Source: Hysterangium stoloniferum
Taxonomy: Eukaryota; Basidiomycota; Agaricomycetes; Hysterangiales; Hysterangiaceae
Direction: 5' to 3'
Assembly: GCA_015178975.1 (NCBI GenBank)
Contig: WHVD01000017.1
Span: 310,001-374,000 of the forward strand
Length of the DNA stretch: 64,000 nucleotides
The notes below the pieces were generated by a model. It was not told the DNA's origin and searched no databases. It saw nothing but the letters and a program-made list of their open reading frames with translations. A program made the position numbers and the translations under genes. Positions within the stretch are counted from its first letter, which is position 1; the number at the start of each line of letters is the position of its first letter. Below, in pieces: positions 47,386 to 58,400 of this stretch.

Positions 47386-47884
47386 TGTTAAGTGTGAGGC
47401 TCATGGGTGAGTCTCCAGGGAAAACCCATGGAAGTTCTGAGGATGGATTCAGCTTCAGCTTATGTACTGTGCCTTCGCAGATTGCATTGTCCAATTTCAA
47501 ACAGGAGCAAATGGGAAACCTGCAGGTTCTGAGAATGTGCAAGGTGCAAAAGACAAGTAGATGCTAAGTTGATTTTCTGATTGGATTGTACAGTATGTAC
47601 AAATAACTACTTTGCTATATAGACTAGTAGGTTATTGTACTACTAACTCAGACATACAAAAAGGCATAACAGGAGTCCAATAATACAATAAACCAGGTGT
47701 CAAAACTAATCAGGAACAAAGGTATAACTGAACCAGATGACACATGGGCAAAGATGGATTGGGAACAAGGGCTTCTGGAATGTCTGGGCAGGGTCCAGTG
47801 TGTCATTTGGACAATATATGTAGAGAGTCAGGTGTACATATGTATGATGGGGTCTGGGTCCCAGTGGGTTTTCTGGTCATCACA
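47386..47884 (-). repeat. 3' LTR family F of a reverse Ty3 element
   Basis: 499 bp, TGTTAAGTGTG...GGTCATCACA on the plus strand, followed by GTACCCTGCCTTTAAGG, which on the minus strand is the polypurine tract. It contains the shared module at 47445. Confidence 0.75.
47445..47479 (-). promoter_or_regulatory. Shared LTR module, family F
   Basis: GGATTCAGCTTCAGCTTATG then TACTGTGCCTTCGCA, followed by TGTCCAATTTCAAACAGG. Confidence 0.6.
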
Positions 47885-49130
47885 GTACCCTGCCTTTAAG
47901 GCTGAAGTCCCAAGGAGGCCCTGTTAGAGTTGCTGGTTACATGTATGTGTCAAAATGTCAGGTGATATGGACAGTAAGGTTCAAATGTGAGGAGCCTATA
48001 TAAAAATTGAGAATAATAAAAATTTCTTCTTTCATTCCCCCATGTTGACAATTATGGGTCCAAAGCCAACACCACCACACAAGCCAACCACTGGGTCATC
48101 CATGGGGTCCACATATGAGGCTCCACTCACAGCAGCTCAAATATTACAGCAGCATTGCCAACATGAAGAGGCCGAGAAAAGGCCTGGGAAGAGGAGGAGG
48201 AGCTGGAAAGGGAGTACCAGGTGGCAGTGGCCACAGAGAAGGAGGCAGAAAATAAGAGGAAGAGGGAAGAGGAAGAGTTGGCAAAGAAGGCAGAGGTGGA
48301 TAGAGAGGCAGCTCGGGTTGCCATGGAATGTGCCAAGGTGTCCACGGTGTCTGCAGGCAAGATAAGCATCCTTTTGTTTTATGACACCTTGGACTGACCA
48401 TACTAACAGTGCAAAGTGGTGGAAGTCAAGTCTGAGTCTGAAGGGGAGCAGGGAAGTCCTCAAAAGGTAAGCAGGCAGTCCATGGAGATCCAAAGTGACT
48501 TATGTTTGACTGAAGGCTCAAAAGAATGCTCCAGCCCACCTGGAGACCAAAGATGACCCACAGTGCTCCAGTTGTAATGACTGGAACAAATGCTACTGGA
48601 AATCTGGTGGCTATGCATGCACTTGAAAGCAAAGTGCTCCCTTGTGCAGGATGCATCGGGGTCTGGTTCCCAGGAATCGGGAAGTCACACAGAAAGGCTG
48701 GGGGCCTTGGAGGAAGTTCAAAACAATTTGCTGTGGGAGAGCAAGAATGCTAGTAAGAGCCTTATAAGGGGTTTTCAAGAGTTCCATGGGCTTTTCTGGG
48801 AGTTTATGGTGGGTTACAAGGACTATGAAGTATCCAATGCCATGGATTCTGGGAGCTCCAAGGGGACAGAAGAGACAGAGCAAGTGGTGGGGCCTGAGGA
48901 GCTCAAAGAGCTTCATAATGAGTTTGTTGAGGTGGGAAAGAAGAAAGACCCACCTATTGTAATAGAGGACTAAAATAATATATATTTTTAATACTATAAT
49001 GAAAAGCATGAAAATTAGGAATATCCACAGGATATCTGCCTGAGACACAAGAGACAAATTAAAAAAATCTGTAAAAGCAAGAGAGACATAAAGCAACAAG
49101 GAAGAGTGAGATGAGTCCAAGATGTGTATG
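47885..49130 (-). mobile_element. 3' internal part of family F element, 5'-truncated
   Basis: Continues from the polypurine tract and is homologous throughout to 54108-55400. It breaks near 49130, where host HEAT-gene sequence starts. Sense pol is absent. Confidence 0.6.
48054..48973 (+). pseudogene. Antisense spliced frame in Ty3 element, copy 1 (coiled coil plus Cys-rich)
   Basis: Starts MGPKPTPPHKPTTGSSMGS, then after a frame change at about 48180 a long charged coiled coil (REYQVAVATEKEAENKRKRE and on). Exon 1 would end at SAGK, but its donor is GATAAG where copy 2 has GTAAGT. The acceptor is CTAACAG at about 48401. Exon 2 reads CKVVEVKSESEGEQGSPQK. Intron 2 runs from GTAAGC at 48468 to GACTGAAG at about 48512. 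Exon 3 has QCSSCNDWNKCYWKSGGYAC, then ends in a continuous frame (LGALEEVQNNLLWESKNASK to DPPIVIED). It lies opposite to the transposon's own coding direction, between integrase end and 3' LTR. Role unknown. Confidence 0.6.
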
Positions 49131-49620
49131 GGATCTGCGGATAATGCAGTTTAGACATTTGACCATAGCGGAATTTAGATCTGCCATAGCACGTGCTATT
49201 CCTAGTATTGTTAAACTTTTACAAAATAGACACCCATCCAATCCAGATTATGTTGTCAACTTGCTCATCAAGTTATCGGCACACGGTGCGTGGCTTGACA
49301 TGCGAATCAACAGTTGCTTCTCAACAATGTTTTCAAAGACTGCTTTCGTGATCCAATTGCTCGTTGTAACTTAGAACATCACTGTGCATCTCTCGTTGCT
49401 GCCCAAGAAGATGCATTTGTTTTATCCGGTGTAAAATTGTTTGCAGCTTTTTCTAAATATGGTATGCCTTAACTGTTTCTAGCGTTGATTCTTTTTACCC
49501 TCTTTAAGGCTACTTTTCCAGCCTCAAGTTGTAGATCGTCCTCATTGCACTGTGCCGCTTCTATCTACCTGAACCACCTCTCCTACATCGTGGCACGCTG
49601 ATTCAAATCCTCTTGGAGGA
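49131..49620 (+). pseudogene. HEAT-repeat gene remnant cut by a Ty3 element
   Basis: After TTTGACCATAG, an exon reads AEFRSAIARAIPSIVKLLQN and LLIKLSAHG, then a GTGCGTGG intron start: the same exon-intron unit as at 30.8-32.6 kb. A further coding piece, FKDCFRDPIARCNLEHHCAS to FAAFSKYG, follows at about 49330-49460, and another, IALCRFYLPEPPLLHRGTLI, at about 49535-49620. The upstream part is missing at the transposon junction. Confidence 0.6.
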
Positions 49621-52440
49621 CAGTGAGTGCTTCCATCTTCTAGTTGTATGAATGCCAATTTTTCCGGCTTTTGTAAGCCATACCATTCTTGAAGTTGCTC
49701 ATATTTTGTCCTTCATGATACATTTTATGGGTGATATTCCTTCTGATTGTATTTGGGCATTGATACTGGAAATGGATAGACACGGACTATTGACAACATT
49801 ATAGCCTCGCACATTACTATGAACTAAGAGTTGTTGCACGGCGAAAATTCCACTCACATTTATGCGTGGCTCGCGCGAAATCCTTCTGCACTCGGTACCT
49901 TGTGCCATTCGTGTCTACCCCACATCCCTTTCACTAGATTGTACACCCCATTCAATATTATTAGCTCAGCCTGATTTATTAAACAGTCGATTGCTGCAAG
50001 CTATAGCGCTAAGTCCGTTCATATCGAGGTGAGGGAGCTCTTTTTGATGTCTATTTGTGGCAGCAATGAGGTCCCTGTTAAAGCCTAGTCAAAGGTAGGC
50101 AATATCTTTACCAGTTGAGATAATTGGATCGGGGTAAAACTTTGAATGGCCGGGATCGAGTAGGACATGGACTACATGATTAAACCCGTCCTACCTCACA
50201 ACGAACAAACGCGATTTGACACACCAACATTCCTGTCCTTACTACCTCCACAAGATTTATGTCTAAATCTCCAATGACGTCGACTGTAAGCTGACCTACG
50301 ATTTGCAAGCCATTGTACTCTGGGACATCCCAACTATATACTAATTTCTACGATTGAACGATGATCCGCTTTGTATTGGAAGGAAAGGTTTACCTATTAA
50401 TATCCAAGTTTTAAGACTGGAATAGTGCTTTAATAGGAGGAAATGGCTCCTTGGAGGGTTAAAACATGGCTGTAGCCTTTCATACATACTTGCGCGTGCG
50501 TGTGGTAGGCCCAATTCTAGTACGTGGTGACGGCGCCGGGCTTTCCCCCCCCGCGGCAATACACACGGTGATGAAGGTTTTTGAATCTAAATGACGCTGT
50601 GACTTTTCTGGTCCTGGAAGACCAACAACCATTCTCGCCGACAGTTTGACTAATTCGACCTTTGCCTTGCAACAACTCCTTCAGGTCAACAGCCCACTAC
50701 TGTTAAAGCCCAGGATGCCTTCTCGACACCACTTAGTCCGTTCTTACCAGCCTTGTAGTGGGCGTGTAGTCTCGAAAAATGAATTACTATGTCTGTCTCC
50801 TCACAAAGACACTAGGTCGAAACGCATGAGAGTCTACAATTATGGGAGTTGGATAGAGGTATGAACATAATCGAGACTACTCTGACGTTTATGGCTCGAT
50901 CTGCCCCCTCGTGTACCACAACGAGAACTGTCGATACCCTCCACAGTCTCGTCTATGCGCTTCTGCATTGTGACGCAATCTCGTACTCAACATATGCCAC
51001 ATCCATACTTCAGTCCTACCAAGAATTCCTTCACCATGCTCACTCTCTTCTATGCTTACTCGCTACTCCATTCACTGGTTTGTTTGGATCACACATGTCG
51101 TATTGTATACCAGTATTGAAGGCATATTGTTGGCTGGGTGAAGCTTCACATTTACAGGTTTAACGGGTCACATTTGATAGAAAGTCATGAACAATATCTC
51201 AACAAAACGACTATAATTACATTTATGGATAGAGGTTGCTCGCCATAAAATGATTCCATGAACGAAGTCTGAAACTATTTTTAAATTAGATGTCAAGAGA
51301 TTGTTCGCAAAATGTCTAATGAACGTGTGTTCGCAACTGCGAGGCAAGCTACATGCCTCCCACGGAGAAAAAGGGGACTATGCGCCGACTTCAAGAACAA
51401 TTGCGGAATTACGGTGAACCGCCATCAAGGTACTCAACCCGCGGGATCAAACGAATGCAACGATAAGCTTCTTCTGCTATATGTCAAGTGAATCATGAAT
51501 ATCGACCACTACAGACACTATATGTTGTTTACCATATTACACCCCCTATCAATATAGACTCTCCATAAACGGTGACTTTATTGAACAATCGCTCTAGGAA
51601 TATGTTGTCTCCTGATTTGAAACGATCGATAGCTGGAATCTATGAGTCTGAAATCGAGTGCGTCCCTGGAGACGTGACGGATCTCGTCTAGGGATGCAAT
51701 ATGGCTGCAGTGAGAAGGTTTTCTTACCCAGGCCCAGCCTATACTATGGCAAATGTTTATCAGTCATGTTAATTGCACTGGGGGTAAAAAATTGAAAGGC
51801 CGGGATCGAAACATCGACTACATAATTAAAGTTGTCCTATCTCATGGTGTTTTTCCCCTGTTTGACATGGGGAATGATGATACCGCGTGAATGGCCGAAT
51901 TAGACCGTGATACAGTTTGAATCTAGGCTCACTGCAAATCTCTAAAATTAAGTTGGATTACTACTAAGCTGGTAGGCTTCTCCACACATGCCAGTTGTAA
52001 GAACCTTTAACAGTCGTTCGCTTGTATTCGGAAGTTTAAAGAATTTTTCTGTGCTAGAGACCATTGAGTCCTTTAATGTAAGCATCTATAAATCTGGCTG
52101 ATCGGTTTGCAAAGCTAAAAACATAGAAATGGAGGCCACCACATGACACTGTTGGGTTTCATATCCGCAAATCAAAAATACACCCATAAAGTCCGTGGAA
52201 AATACACAGTTTGTGGAAATTACAAAGATTCCCTCAAAATGTTTTCATATATTTTTATTTTTTGAAACTGTGTAAATTTTATACATGGTAATTAGATTTC
52301 TCTGGACGCTTTTCAAATTAAGCTATCTAATTTTTTTCGAAGTGCTGTCAATGCAAGAATAACTAGTGTGGACTATTGAGGGACCACTAACATTAGGTCT
52401 CTATTACCATCAAAGTCGCTCGGTTTCGAACCTTTTGGAT
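49621..52440. other. Gene-poor stretch
   Basis: No gene could be supported. A direct repeat of about 75 bp with GGCCGGGATCGA and CTACATGATTAAA lies at 50134-50210 and, diverged, at 51770-51845. A 104-codon plus-strand frame at 50849-51163 has plausible composition but no recognised domain. The repeat start TGTTGGGTTTCATATCCGC at 52149 is shared with 9199. Confidence 0.45.
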
Positions 52441-52449
52441 GACGTGCCA

Positions 52450-52830
52450 TTCAGACCAATGTTGCGAGAGATGGGGTGGATGCGGCGACTGGATTTAAAG
52501 GATGAGTAAAGGGTGTGGCTGATGGAGAGGGGAGTGTGGAATTTGTGAGATTGCTAATGGTGAGTTGGAGTTGAGTAATGAGATCCGTAAGAGCCTTGAC
52601 ACTGTCCTGAGTGTTCTGTTCCATGCCTTGCAGGCACTGCTCAAGCTCTGGAGGCAGAGACATCCCAAAACACATGGTGGGGTGATGTGTGGAATGTAAG
52701 GAGTGGTCACGAGTTTACTCCATCTGTTATCTGTAGTAACAACCGTGGCCAGTCCTAGGAGACTGTGAGACTTTTCTACTGTAAGGGCAACCCTAGTAGT
52801 GGATATCACACTGATAGAGGAATCCAAAGA
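52450..52830 (-). pseudogene. Ty3 gag N-terminal fragment
   Basis: Minus strand reads MSLPPELEQCLQGMEQNTQD, then SVKALTDLITQLQLTISNL and a Ser/Pro-rich stretch, the common layout of a gag N-terminus. It stops at about 52450. To the right, CTGATAGAGGAATCCAAAGA occurs twice (52811 and 52872). Confidence 0.5.
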
Positions 52831-53069
52831 TATATATAAGTGTCTAAATACAAGGTAACTATCTACTCACCTGATAGAGGAATCCAAAGAGAAAAGTCTA
52901 GGGAAACTCTACCAGGTGTGACATGTCAGCTATACAGCATGCAGTGCATTTTCCCATGCCTTAAGCACTACCCTACAAAGAATAAAGTGTCCTATAATGG
53001 TGAGGTAATAAAGGGAATAGACAATAGAGTATAATCTGGGGGATATAAGGTGTGAATGACTTGTCTACT

Positions 53070-53281
53070 TACAGTATCAACCTGTGCAATAATCTCATAA
53101 GGACCATGATATTTTTCAGCAAGCTTTTTTGTGGGTCAGGTGGTCCTTAAAAACTCAGCTTTAACAAATGCTCAATCACTGATTTTTTAAAGTTGGGTGA
53201 CTGGAGATGCCAGCAGTCCACCCATTTCTGGGTGTATACTTGATCATTGAGTATGGATTGCTAGAGGGTGTGGTGGAGTTC
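53070..53281 (-). pseudogene. Ty3 integrase C-terminal fragment
   Basis: CATGATATTTTTCAGCAAGC and its surroundings match the integrase tail at 55800-55900 (KLAEKY region). It is interrupted at 53282 by the next LTR, so the larger reverse element inserted into an older relative. Confidence 0.6.
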
Positions 53282-54107
53282 TGTTAGTGTATGTACACAG
53301 CAGGTTTCTGGAGAAACCCATGGGAAATCCGGTAGGACTTGGCTTCAGCTTATAGGCTGCACCCTCATGAGATTGTGTTGTCCAATTTCAGACAGGCAGA
53401 CAGGAATCCCAGGGAGTCCGGGTGGGGTTCGTGGGTTGAGGGGTCATACATAAGTCGGAGGTTGTGGGCTGAGAGGTTGGGGAGTTGAGATAAATAAGAG
53501 AGATAGATGCGTTGGAGCCTGTGGGCTCTGACTAGTGAGATCAGTGTAATTCAAGGAGGAGTTTAGAGTGGAAAATGTATTAGATTACTCGGGGGAATCT
53601 AAGCCAATTTTCTCACTGGATTGTATGTACAACATCTGCCAGACTATATAGACCGTGGAATGACTAACATACCAAATCCAGTAATAATGAAATGAAACTA
53701 GCAAAACATAAAATGAGAATAAACACCAAATTTGGTGTTAGGAACAGGATGGAACAGAGTGGAGTCCAAATTGTGACAAATCATAAACCATAACGGGAAA
53801 TGGAGCGGGAGTGGGGTCTGAATCGTGACAGGTCATTTGACTAAAACGGGAATGGGGCTCAGTTAGAGGGATGATGGGTTTTCCGAGCGGGGTCTGATGA
53901 CTGATGTGTGGGAAGAGGTCAGACATAGACAGGGACGGAGTCTGGCGGGAATTCCAGTGACTGATACACGATGTAACGAGGTCGAATGTGGATGAGTCTG
54001 ACATACAGAGTCTAACGGGAATTCTGGTAAACTGACAATTGGTGCATATAGGGCGTGGGTGCATATAGGTTAGTGCCTGGAGTCCTGCAGGAATTCCAGT
54101 CGTAACA
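53282..54107 (-). repeat. 3' LTR of the reverse chromovirus at 54.1-60.8 kb
   Basis: 826 bp, TGTTAGTGTATG...CAGTCGTAACA on the plus strand. On the minus strand it follows the polypurine tract AAAGGGAGGGTAC. It is related to family F over its 3'-proximal part and carries the shared module at 53335. Confidence 0.75.
53335..53369 (-). promoter_or_regulatory. Shared LTR module, chromovirus LTR
   Basis: GGACTTGGCTTCAGCTTATA then GGCTGCACCCTCATG, followed by TTGTCCAATTTCAGACAGG, 54-88 bp from the LTR 3' end. Confidence 0.65.
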
Positions 54108-54317
54108 GTACCCTCCCTTTATGCCGAAGACCCAAAGAGGCTCTAGACCTTGATAAGGTTCTTGTCAGCTATGCACATGTGTCAAAAGTCATGTCAGTTA
54201 CATGTATGTGTCAAAGAGTCACAAGATCTGGAAGGTAAGGTTCAGATGCGACGAGCCTATATAAAAATTTGAAAAAATGAAATTTCTTCTTCTTTATTTC
54301 CCCCAACTTTGTCCTAA

Positions 54318-55160
54318 ATGGGTCCAAAACCAACACCATGAAGGCCAATGCCAACTGCCTGGCCCTCCATGGGCAATGTATACTGGGCACTGCTCACTGC
54401 CACCCAAATCTTGGTGCAGTGGGAAGAACAATGATGACAGCGAGAGGAGGCAGAAAGGGAAGCCAGGGAGGTCGAGAAGGTTCTGGATAGAGAGTACCAG
54501 GCGGCCTTGGCCATGGAGAAAGCGGCTGAGGAGAAAAGGAAGAAGGATGAGGAGGAGGCTGTGCAAGTTGCCATGGAGAAAGCCTGGGCAGCTGCGGAGA
54601 GGGCCACAGTTGTTGCAGGCAAAGTAAGTCCCACAATTCAACTTGTCGTTTTTTTTGACTGACTTGGTATTTTCAGTGCAAGGTGACAGAGGTCGAGTCG
54701 GAGTCCAAGGGGGAGCCAGAGAGCCCCAAAAGGTGAGTCTCGGTCCATGGGAGCTCCATGGAACTAACCAAATCAACATAAGGCAAGGAAGGCGGCACCA
54801 GTCTGCCTACCAGTACGGAACAACCTGTGGTGTTCTGGTTGTAATGACCGGAACACTGAATGCAATCGAAAGTCCGGGCAGGGACTGGGCAGCTACCAAT
54901 GTGCACACCTCAAAGCGAGGTGCTCACTGGTACACGAGCAGCCCATGGGGTCCATGGCACGGGACATCAGCAGGTCAGATGGGAATTCCGGTTTGGAAGA
55001 AGTCTTGGGACAGGTCACTGAGGGCATTGAAGCCCAGAACGAGTTGCTCTGGAAGAGCAACAAGGTCCATATTGTGATGGTGAATGATCTCTGTGAGCTC
55101 CGCTCGGAGCATTTCAAATTCCTAGTGGAGTATGGCAGCTATGTCTATGAGGAGCTGTAG
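54318..55160 (+). CDS. Antisense spliced frame in Ty3 element, copy 2 (coiled coil plus Cys-rich)
   Basis: The start MGPKPTP is followed here by a stop. From about 54450 the frame is long and open: REEAEREAREVEKVLDREYQ, AALAMEKAAEEKRKKDEEEA, ending VVAGK at a GTAAGT donor (54628). Intron 1 ends TTTTCAG at about 54677. Exon 2 is CKVTEVESESKGEPESPKR with a GTGAGT donor (about 54733). Intron 2 has an AACTAAC branch. Exon 3 reads CSGCNDRNTECNRKSGQGLG, then YQCAHLKARCSLVHE, giving C-x2-C-x6-C-x12-C-x6-C, reminiscent of but not identical to fungal Zn2Cys6 domains. A helical tail (EVLGQVTEGIEAQNELLWKS) ends at TAG 55160. Intron positions match copy 1. It is transcriptionally opposite to the transposon. 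It could be a regulator, a nucleic-acid binding accessory or a captured host gene. Confidence 0.6.
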
Positions 55161-55426
55161 GCCAGGAGTTCTGAGGAGATGGCAGAGGTGGGAAAAAAGG
55201 AGGTGGGGAAAAAGGACAGCCCCATACATGTAGACTGAAATAAAATAATAACTTGATAATAAATTTTTGAACATAAAGTAAAGTGTGAAAAACATAAGAA
55301 TCAAAGTCTGCAGGATGTCTGCTTAAGGACTTAAAACACATGTCAGAACCTGTAAAAGCAAAGAGAGACGGCGACAGGGAATAATAAAAATGAGCCCAAA
55401 TGTAACATGGGGTCCATGGAGTGTGG

Positions 55427-58400
55427 TCAGAGAGACGATAGTGGTTTGGGTTTGAGTGGGTAAGCTGTATGAAAGTCAGTAATGATTTTTATGGCATTAC
55501 CAAGTCCCGTGGCCAAAATACATGAGGTTTCTTCATCGGTGCCCTCGTAACCCGCCCACTTGACCAAGTAAAGCAGTTTACAAGTGCATCGATGCTTGTC
55601 AATTTTTGAATCTAAAATTTGTGAGATTTCAAACTCAGGTTCTCCGTCAATAATGACCAGAGGAGGCGGAGATTGCATGTGATCTGGGATAGTGTTAGCA
55701 GTACAAGGTTCTAACATAGAAACATGAAATACTGGGTGTACCATGCACATGCTATCTGAAAGCCATAGGGTCCAAGAAACTGAACCTACTTGTGTGATAA
55801 TTTCAAACAGACCTAAATATTTTTCAGCAAGCTTTTTTGATGGACGGGTAGTCCAGAAGAATTGAGCTTTGACAAAAATGCAATTGCCAATCTTGAAGTT
55901 GGGTGGCAGAATCCGGTGTTTGTCCACTGAATGTTGATATTGCTCTTGGGCAGACTTTATTGTAGTCTGGAGTTCCTCATGGACCTCATGGAGGTCCGTG
56001 GTGAACTCTTGAGTGTGGGTGGAGGTGAGATTTCATTCTGGATGTGCTGTAATATTTGGATTATATCCTTTATTTGCAAAGAACAGGGAAATGCCAGTAG
56101 TGGCTGAGGGTGCATTGTTGTAAGCAAATTCTGCAAGTGGTAACAAGGATTTCCAATTGTCCTGTTGATAATTGCAATATATGTGGAGATATTGTTCCAG
56201 TGTCTGATTGATGCGTTCGGTTTGTCCATTACCTTCTGGGTGATGTCCAGACATGAAATGTAGTTTCATGTCCAAGGATTTCCTGAGGGATCTAAAGAAG
56301 TGAGACACAAACTCTGATCCTCGGTCGGAAGTTACATGGGATGGAACTCCGTGCTTGGAAAATACATGGATAATAAAAAGTTCTGCTAACTGCATGGACG
56401 TAATTGTGTCATGTGTAGGGATGAATATACAGTGGCTTCCAAAACTGTCCCAATGTTTTGGTAATTCTCAATAAATGCTTTATAACCTACCAAGTAAACT
56501 TTTTAAAATAGTGAAATTATTCTCACATATACCTTAGCATACTAGCTTTGATATACCCAAATATTACATAATATAGATGGATATTGGTGTCACAGTGAAT
56601 ATTTAAAAATGACCAATCATTGGGACAGTTTTGCAACCCTCTGTGACATGAAATGTCACATTTTAACTATCATTCTTATCATGAAAGCTATTTCCCCTCT
56701 TAAAGGAGAACAAGCCATCTCCCTCCTACAAAATGGCCTCTCCAATAGGAATGTAGCCTCTACAACAGGTGTTAGCAAGTATACTATCAGTAGAATTGCT
56801 CAGTAGATGGACATAGACAAAGAAAACCTGAAAGGAGGATGTCCTTCCAAGCTTTCTCCTACTGACCAGAGGAGGATCATACATAGATCAAATCACCTCT
56901 GGCAAGCTAGATAATGCTGTCCAGGCCACATACTTCATCAATTCCTTCAATGAATCCCATGTCTCATCCAAACCAGGTAGGAGGATCTTGAAACAGCATG
57001 GTTTAAAAGCTGTAGTCAAAGCCTTGCTCAAGGCTCAACATAGAAAGCCAGGTTAAGCTTTGCCCTCAAGTATGTACCAAAAATAGACTGTGGATGATTG
57101 GAAAAGGGTCTTGTGGTCTTATGAGACCAAGATAAATAAGATTGGATCAGATGGACATCAATATGTGTGGAAGAAAGCTGGAGAACCACTTTCTGATAGG
57201 ACAACCCAACTTACAGTCAAGTATGGAGGTGGAAATATCATGATGTGGGGCTGTATGGGTTGGAATGGAGTGGGAATGCTTGCAGATATTGAAGGAAGGA
57301 AGGATTCTGCACAATATGTGGAGAGCCTGGCTTAGCATTTGTCCCAGAGCATTGAAGATTTGAAGATTCCAACAGGTGAGGCCATTTTCCAGCAGGATAA
57401 TCATCCTAAACACACATCCAAGATGGCACAAAAATGGTTTTCTGAAAATCATATTCAGGTGTTAGACTGGCCAGCACAGTCTCCTGACCTGAATCCCATA
57501 GGAAATATTTGGTTTCACCTGAAGAAACATCTCCAGAAATATCCTTCACCACCAAAGGGAGTTTGGGAGTTATGGGAGAGGGTGGAAGTGGAATGGCCAA
57601 ATATTGAGCCTCAGGAGTGTCAGAAACTGATAGAAAGTATGCCCAGAACACTTGATGCTGTAATAAAGGCTAAGGAAGCCCATACAAAGTACTAGAATAA
57701 CAAGATATCTGATTCAAAAAGAGTGGTTGCAAAACTGTCCCAATGATTGGTCATTTTTAAATATTCACTGTGACACCAATATCCATCTATATTATGGGAT
57801 ATTTGGGTATATCAAAGCTAGTATGCTAAGGTATATATGAAAATATTTTCACTATTGTAGAAAATTTATTTGGTAGGTTATAAAGTATTTATTGAGAATT
57901 ACCAAAACATTGGGACAGTTTGGAAGCCACTGTACCTTGTTTTGAGAATCTGTCAACAATGACTAGAATGGTGGAAAAGCCTTTGGAGTCCAGTAGGTGT
58001 TCAATGAAATCCATAGAAATAGAATTCCATGGGTGCTCCGGTACTGGGAGTTGTTTCAAAAGGCCATATGGCTTGGGTCGCTGAGATTTCAAGTGGGGAC
58101 AAGTAGTGCAAGATTTCCAATAGTGCTTAATGAATCCATGAAATCCAGGCCAAGTGTATTCTCTTCTTATTAATGATAGAGTTTTGTTGTACCCAAAATG
58201 TCTGGAGAGTGGGTGATCATGTTTGTACTGGAGGATCCTGAGGTGGAGGCCGTTGGAGTCCGGTACATAGATATGATCATCAAGTCTAATGAAACAATGT
58301 TGATCAAGAGACCACTGGGGTTGATTGGGGTCCATGGGATTCTCAAGGTGTGGTTTAGTTATCAGATCTATGTTGCTCCCCTGTTTAGGATGGACATCCC

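Noticed and set aside
50134..51845. Direct repeats at 50.1 and 51.8 kb as LTRs of an element
   Set aside because: Similarity covers only about 75 bp, ends are unclear and nothing element-like lies between.
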